DNA of 7,549 nucleotides, from the NCBI GenBank assembly GCA_009726075.1, contig WLND01000070.1, positions 1-7,549 of the forward strand, read 5' to 3'. The translations under genes were made by a program, and so were the position numbers. Positions 6,113 through 7,549 of the stretch are shown here, piece after piece (the first letter of the stretch is position 1; every line of letters starts with the position of its first letter). The stretch comes from Actinomycetota bacterium (GTDB lineage: Bacteria; Actinomycetota; Actinomycetes; S36-B12). The notes under the pieces were generated by a model. That model made no database searches and was not told where the DNA came from. It saw only the letters and a list, made by a program, of their open reading frames with translations.

Positions 6113-7339
6113 ATGCGTCGTCGAATTCACCCGGTAGTCGCCTGCGCCGTGCTCGCCGCGGCGGTCGGCATCGCGCCGGCGGTCGGCATCGCCCCGGCAG
6201 CGCACGCCGCCGAGACCCCCCTCGTCATCTGGACCGACGCGACCCGAGCACCGGTGCTGCAGACCCAGTTCGCCAAGGGCTACGACGGGCACCCCGTGAC
6301 CGTCGTCGTCAAGGAACTGCCCGCGATCCGCGCCGAGCTGAAGACCGTCACTGTCGAGACCGCCCCGGACGTCATCTGGGCCGAGAACGACTGGACGGGC
6401 GACCTGGCCTCCAGCGGGCTCGTCCGCAAGCTCCCCCTCTCGGCCACGCTCAAGGCCCGCTTCGCGCCCCGCACGCTCGACGGGTTCAAGTTCGGGTTCA
6501 GCTACTACGGCATCCCGGTGATGTACGAGAACGTCGCGCTCATCACGAACGCTGCCCTGGTGCCGACCCCGCCCAAGACCTTCGCGGCGCTGAGCAAGAA
6601 GGCCCTCGCGCTGAAAGCTGCCGGCAAGGTCGACATCGGACTCGCGGTCGCCCAGGGAACCGCGGGCAATGCCTACTTCATGAACCCGCTCTTCACCGGC
6701 CTCGGCGGCTACGTCTTCGGCAAGAACGCGGCGGGTAGCCTCGATGCCTACAACATCGGCATCGACAACCCGACCTTCCGCGCAAACATGCCCAAGATCG
6801 ACAAGTGGAATGCCACGGGCCTGATCAACTCGTCGGTCGACGAGAAGGCCGCGACGGCCGCCTTCATCGCGGGGCGGGCACCGTTTTGGATTACCGGCCC
6901 CTGGAACCGCGCCGAACTTCAAGGGCTGACCTTCCAGTACCGCATCTCGCCGATCCCCGTCATCAAGACGGGCATTGCCCCGTCGCCCTTCCTGACGATC
7001 AAGGGCTTCATGGTGACGAAGTTCGCCGACGAGCACGGCGTGCTCAAGTCGTCGCAGTCGATGGTCCGCAAGGTCCTGTCCGGCGATGTGCTGCAGACGA
7101 AGATCGCGGCGTTGACCGAGCGGCCGCCGGCCAACCTCTCGAGCACGATGGGCCGGCTGGCCCAGGCCTTCGCGGTCGCCGGCACCGACGGCGCTGCCAC
7201 CCCAAACATCCCGCAGGCCGGGGCGATCTGGGGCCCCCTCGGCAAGGCATGGTCAAGCTCGACGAGCGGTGCCGGCGCAGTGCCGGCCGGGCAGTCGTTC
7301 GCGGAGGCCCAGGCCGCCGTCGCCGCGTCCGTGGGCTGA
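6113..7339 (+). CDS. MalE-like extracellular sugar-binding protein (ABC transporter solute-binding component)
   Basis: A 408-residue protein. Residues 1-32 form a Sec signal peptide: MRRR, an Ala/Val-rich core and a predicted AHA-A cleavage site. The mature part follows E. coli MalE from end to end: LVIW (37-40), PDVIWAENDWTGDLASSGLV (85-104), PPKTF (153-157), GGYVF (198-202), WITGPW (259-264) and PNIPQAGAIW (364-373). This indicates a maltose/maltodextrin or related oligosaccharide ligand, though specificity is unproven. There is no lipobox at the signal-peptide end; VVAC at 8-11 is too near the N-terminus to be a normal one. Sugar-binding proteins of Gram-positive bacteria are usually lipid-anchored, so a soluble form would be unusual. 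No permease or ATPase gene is adjacent: the next gene is groEL, and a hairpin at 7353-7390 closes the unit. Confidence 0.92.
   Translation: MRRRIHPVVACAVLAAAVGIAPAVGIAPAAHAAETPLVIWTDATRAPVLQTQFAKGYDGHPVTVVVKELPAIRAELKTVTVETAPDVIWAENDWTGDLASSGLVRKLPLSATLKARFAPRTLDGFKFGFSYYGIPVMYENVALITNAALVPTPPKTFAALSKKALALKAAGKVDIGLAVAQGTAGNAYFMNPLFTGLGGYVFGKNAAGSLDAYNIGIDNPTFRANMPKIDKWNATGLINSSVDEKAATAAFIAGRAPFWITGPWNRAELQGLTFQYRISPIPVIKTGIAPSPFLTIKGFMVTKFADEHGVLKSSQSMVRKVLSGDVLQTKIAALTERPPANLSSTMGRLAQAFAVAGTDGAATPNIPQAGAIWGPLGKAWSSSTSGAGAVPAGQSFAEAQAAVAASVG
6161..6196 (+). repeat. In-frame 18-bp tandem duplication in the signal peptide
   Basis: GCGGTCGGCATCGCGCCG (6161-6178) is followed by a copy with one change (6179-6196). 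The two copies encode AVGIAP twice (residues 17-22 and 23-28), lengthening the hydrophobic core of the signal peptide by six residues. Confidence 0.95.
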
Positions 7340-7352
7340 ACGCCGCAGAACC

Positions 7353-7390
7353 ACCCGCGTGGACGGCCCCGGCAGGCCGCGTCCGCGGGT
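7353..7390 (+). terminator. Bulged GC-rich hairpin terminator after the MalE-like gene
   Basis: Starting 14 bases after the stop, ACCCGCG (7353-7359), GAC (7362-7364) and GGCC (7365-7368) pair with GGCC (7375-7378), GTC (7381-7383) and CGCGGGT (7384-7390). The loop is CCGGCA and each arm carries a 2-base bulge. No U-tract follows, which is common for actinobacterial terminators. It would separate MalE-like transcription from groEL. Confidence 0.6.
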
Positions 7391-7407
7391 CGAATTGCGG
7401 CCCGTCA

Positions 7408-7434
7408 TTTGCACTCACCGGGTGAGAGTGCTAA
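7408..7434 (+). promoter_or_regulatory. CIRCE operator 1 (HrcA binding site)
   Basis: TTTGCACTC-N9-GAGTGCTAA matches the CIRCE consensus (TTAGCACTC-N9-GAGTGCTAA) with one change in the left arm. HrcA binds this element and represses chaperonin genes at normal temperature. A weak promoter-like pair, TTGCAC (7409-7414) and TAAAAA (7432-7437) with a 17-base spacer, overlaps it. Confidence 0.95.
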
Positions 7435-7441
7435 AAATGGG

Positions 7442-7468
7442 TTAGCACTCACCCCATGAGAGTGATAA
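7442..7468 (+). promoter_or_regulatory. CIRCE operator 2 (HrcA binding site)
   Basis: TTAGCACTC-N9-GAGTGATAA matches the consensus with one change (C to A) in the right arm. It begins exactly 34 bases after the first CIRCE, and both spacers read ACC-N3-TGA, which suggests a tandem duplication of the whole element. Confidence 0.95.
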
Positions 7469-7469
7469 T
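7442..7469 (+). promoter_or_regulatory. groEL promoter embedded in CIRCE 2
   Basis: TTAGCA (7442-7447) and GATAAT (7464-7469, five of six matches to TATAAT) are separated by 16 bases. Transcription would start near 7476, leaving a leader of about 27 bases. HrcA bound at CIRCE 2 would cover both promoter boxes. Confidence 0.55.
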
Positions 7470-7502
7470 CCACGTACGGATGTTCCGGGAGGAACTGGCC
7501 CC

Positions 7503-7549
7503 ATGGCAAAGATCATTGCATTCAACGAAGAGGCTCGTCGCTCGCTGGA
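7503..7549 (+). CDS. groL: 60-kDa chaperonin GroEL, N-terminal fragment
   Basis: Only the first 15 codons are inside the window: MAKIIAFNEEARRSL. This is the characteristic N-terminus of actinobacterial GroEL (compare MAKTIAYDEEARRGLE in mycobacterial GroEL2). GGGAGGA (7487-7493) provides a ribosome binding site 9 bases before ATG 7503. Two CIRCE operators upstream agree with HrcA-controlled chaperonin expression. No groES lies directly upstream, so this looks like the stand-alone groEL copy often found in actinobacteria beside a separate groES-groEL operon. The remainder of the gene continues past the window edge, so its integrity cannot be judged. Confidence 0.95.
   Translation, partial: MAKIIAFNEEARRSL

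Noticed and set aside
5897..7036. 379-codon minus-strand open frame opposite the DUF3263 and MalE-like genes
   Set aside because: Low-complexity Arg/Gly/Asp/Val composition, spans two real genes in antisense and shows no recognisable domain.

Overview
The window is high-GC bacterial DNA, most likely from an actinobacterium. Supporting signs are GTG starts, a strong G/C third-position bias, a DUF3263 gene, and a groEL gene with no groES directly before it that sits behind two CIRCE operators. Genus cannot be told from this sequence. No tRNA, rRNA, CRISPR array, transposase or phage gene is visible.

Layout. (1) 1-72: tail end of an upstream plus-strand gene, reading frame unresolved. (2) 69-458: single-domain CheY-like response regulator. 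(3) 565-2379: BcsA-like membrane glycosyltransferase with a C-terminal PilZ domain; the c-di-GMP binding motifs are present but most catalytic motifs are replaced. (4) 2468-4519, minus strand and convergent with the previous gene: large polytopic membrane protein with a spermidine-synthase/methyltransferase-like Rossmann domain in the middle. (5) 4520-4814: divergent intergenic region holding an array of 33-bp palindromic repeats (4648-4759), an inverted repeat and probable promoters. (6) 4815-5564: CPBP-family intramembrane protease, probably translated from a leaderless mRNA. (7) 5739-6041: DUF3263 small helical protein. (8) 6113-7339: MalE-like sugar-binding protein with an ordinary secretion signal. 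(9) 7340-7549: hairpin, duplicated CIRCE operator with embedded promoter, and the first 15 codons of groEL.

How the genes may work together. The receiver protein and the PilZ protein are consecutive on one strand and suggest a signalling unit in which phosphorylation and c-di-GMP converge on an envelope protein; this is inference. The membrane SpeE-like gene and the CPBP protease are divergent and share the repeat-bearing intergenic region. The DUF3263 gene followed by groEL resembles an actinobacterial neighbourhood I remember from Mycobacterium (Rv0430 to groEL2), but here a lone MalE-like gene lies between them. The most unusual items are the probable pseudo-glycosyltransferase with an intact PilZ sensor, the 33-bp repeat array, and the CIRCE duplication overlapping the groEL promoter.
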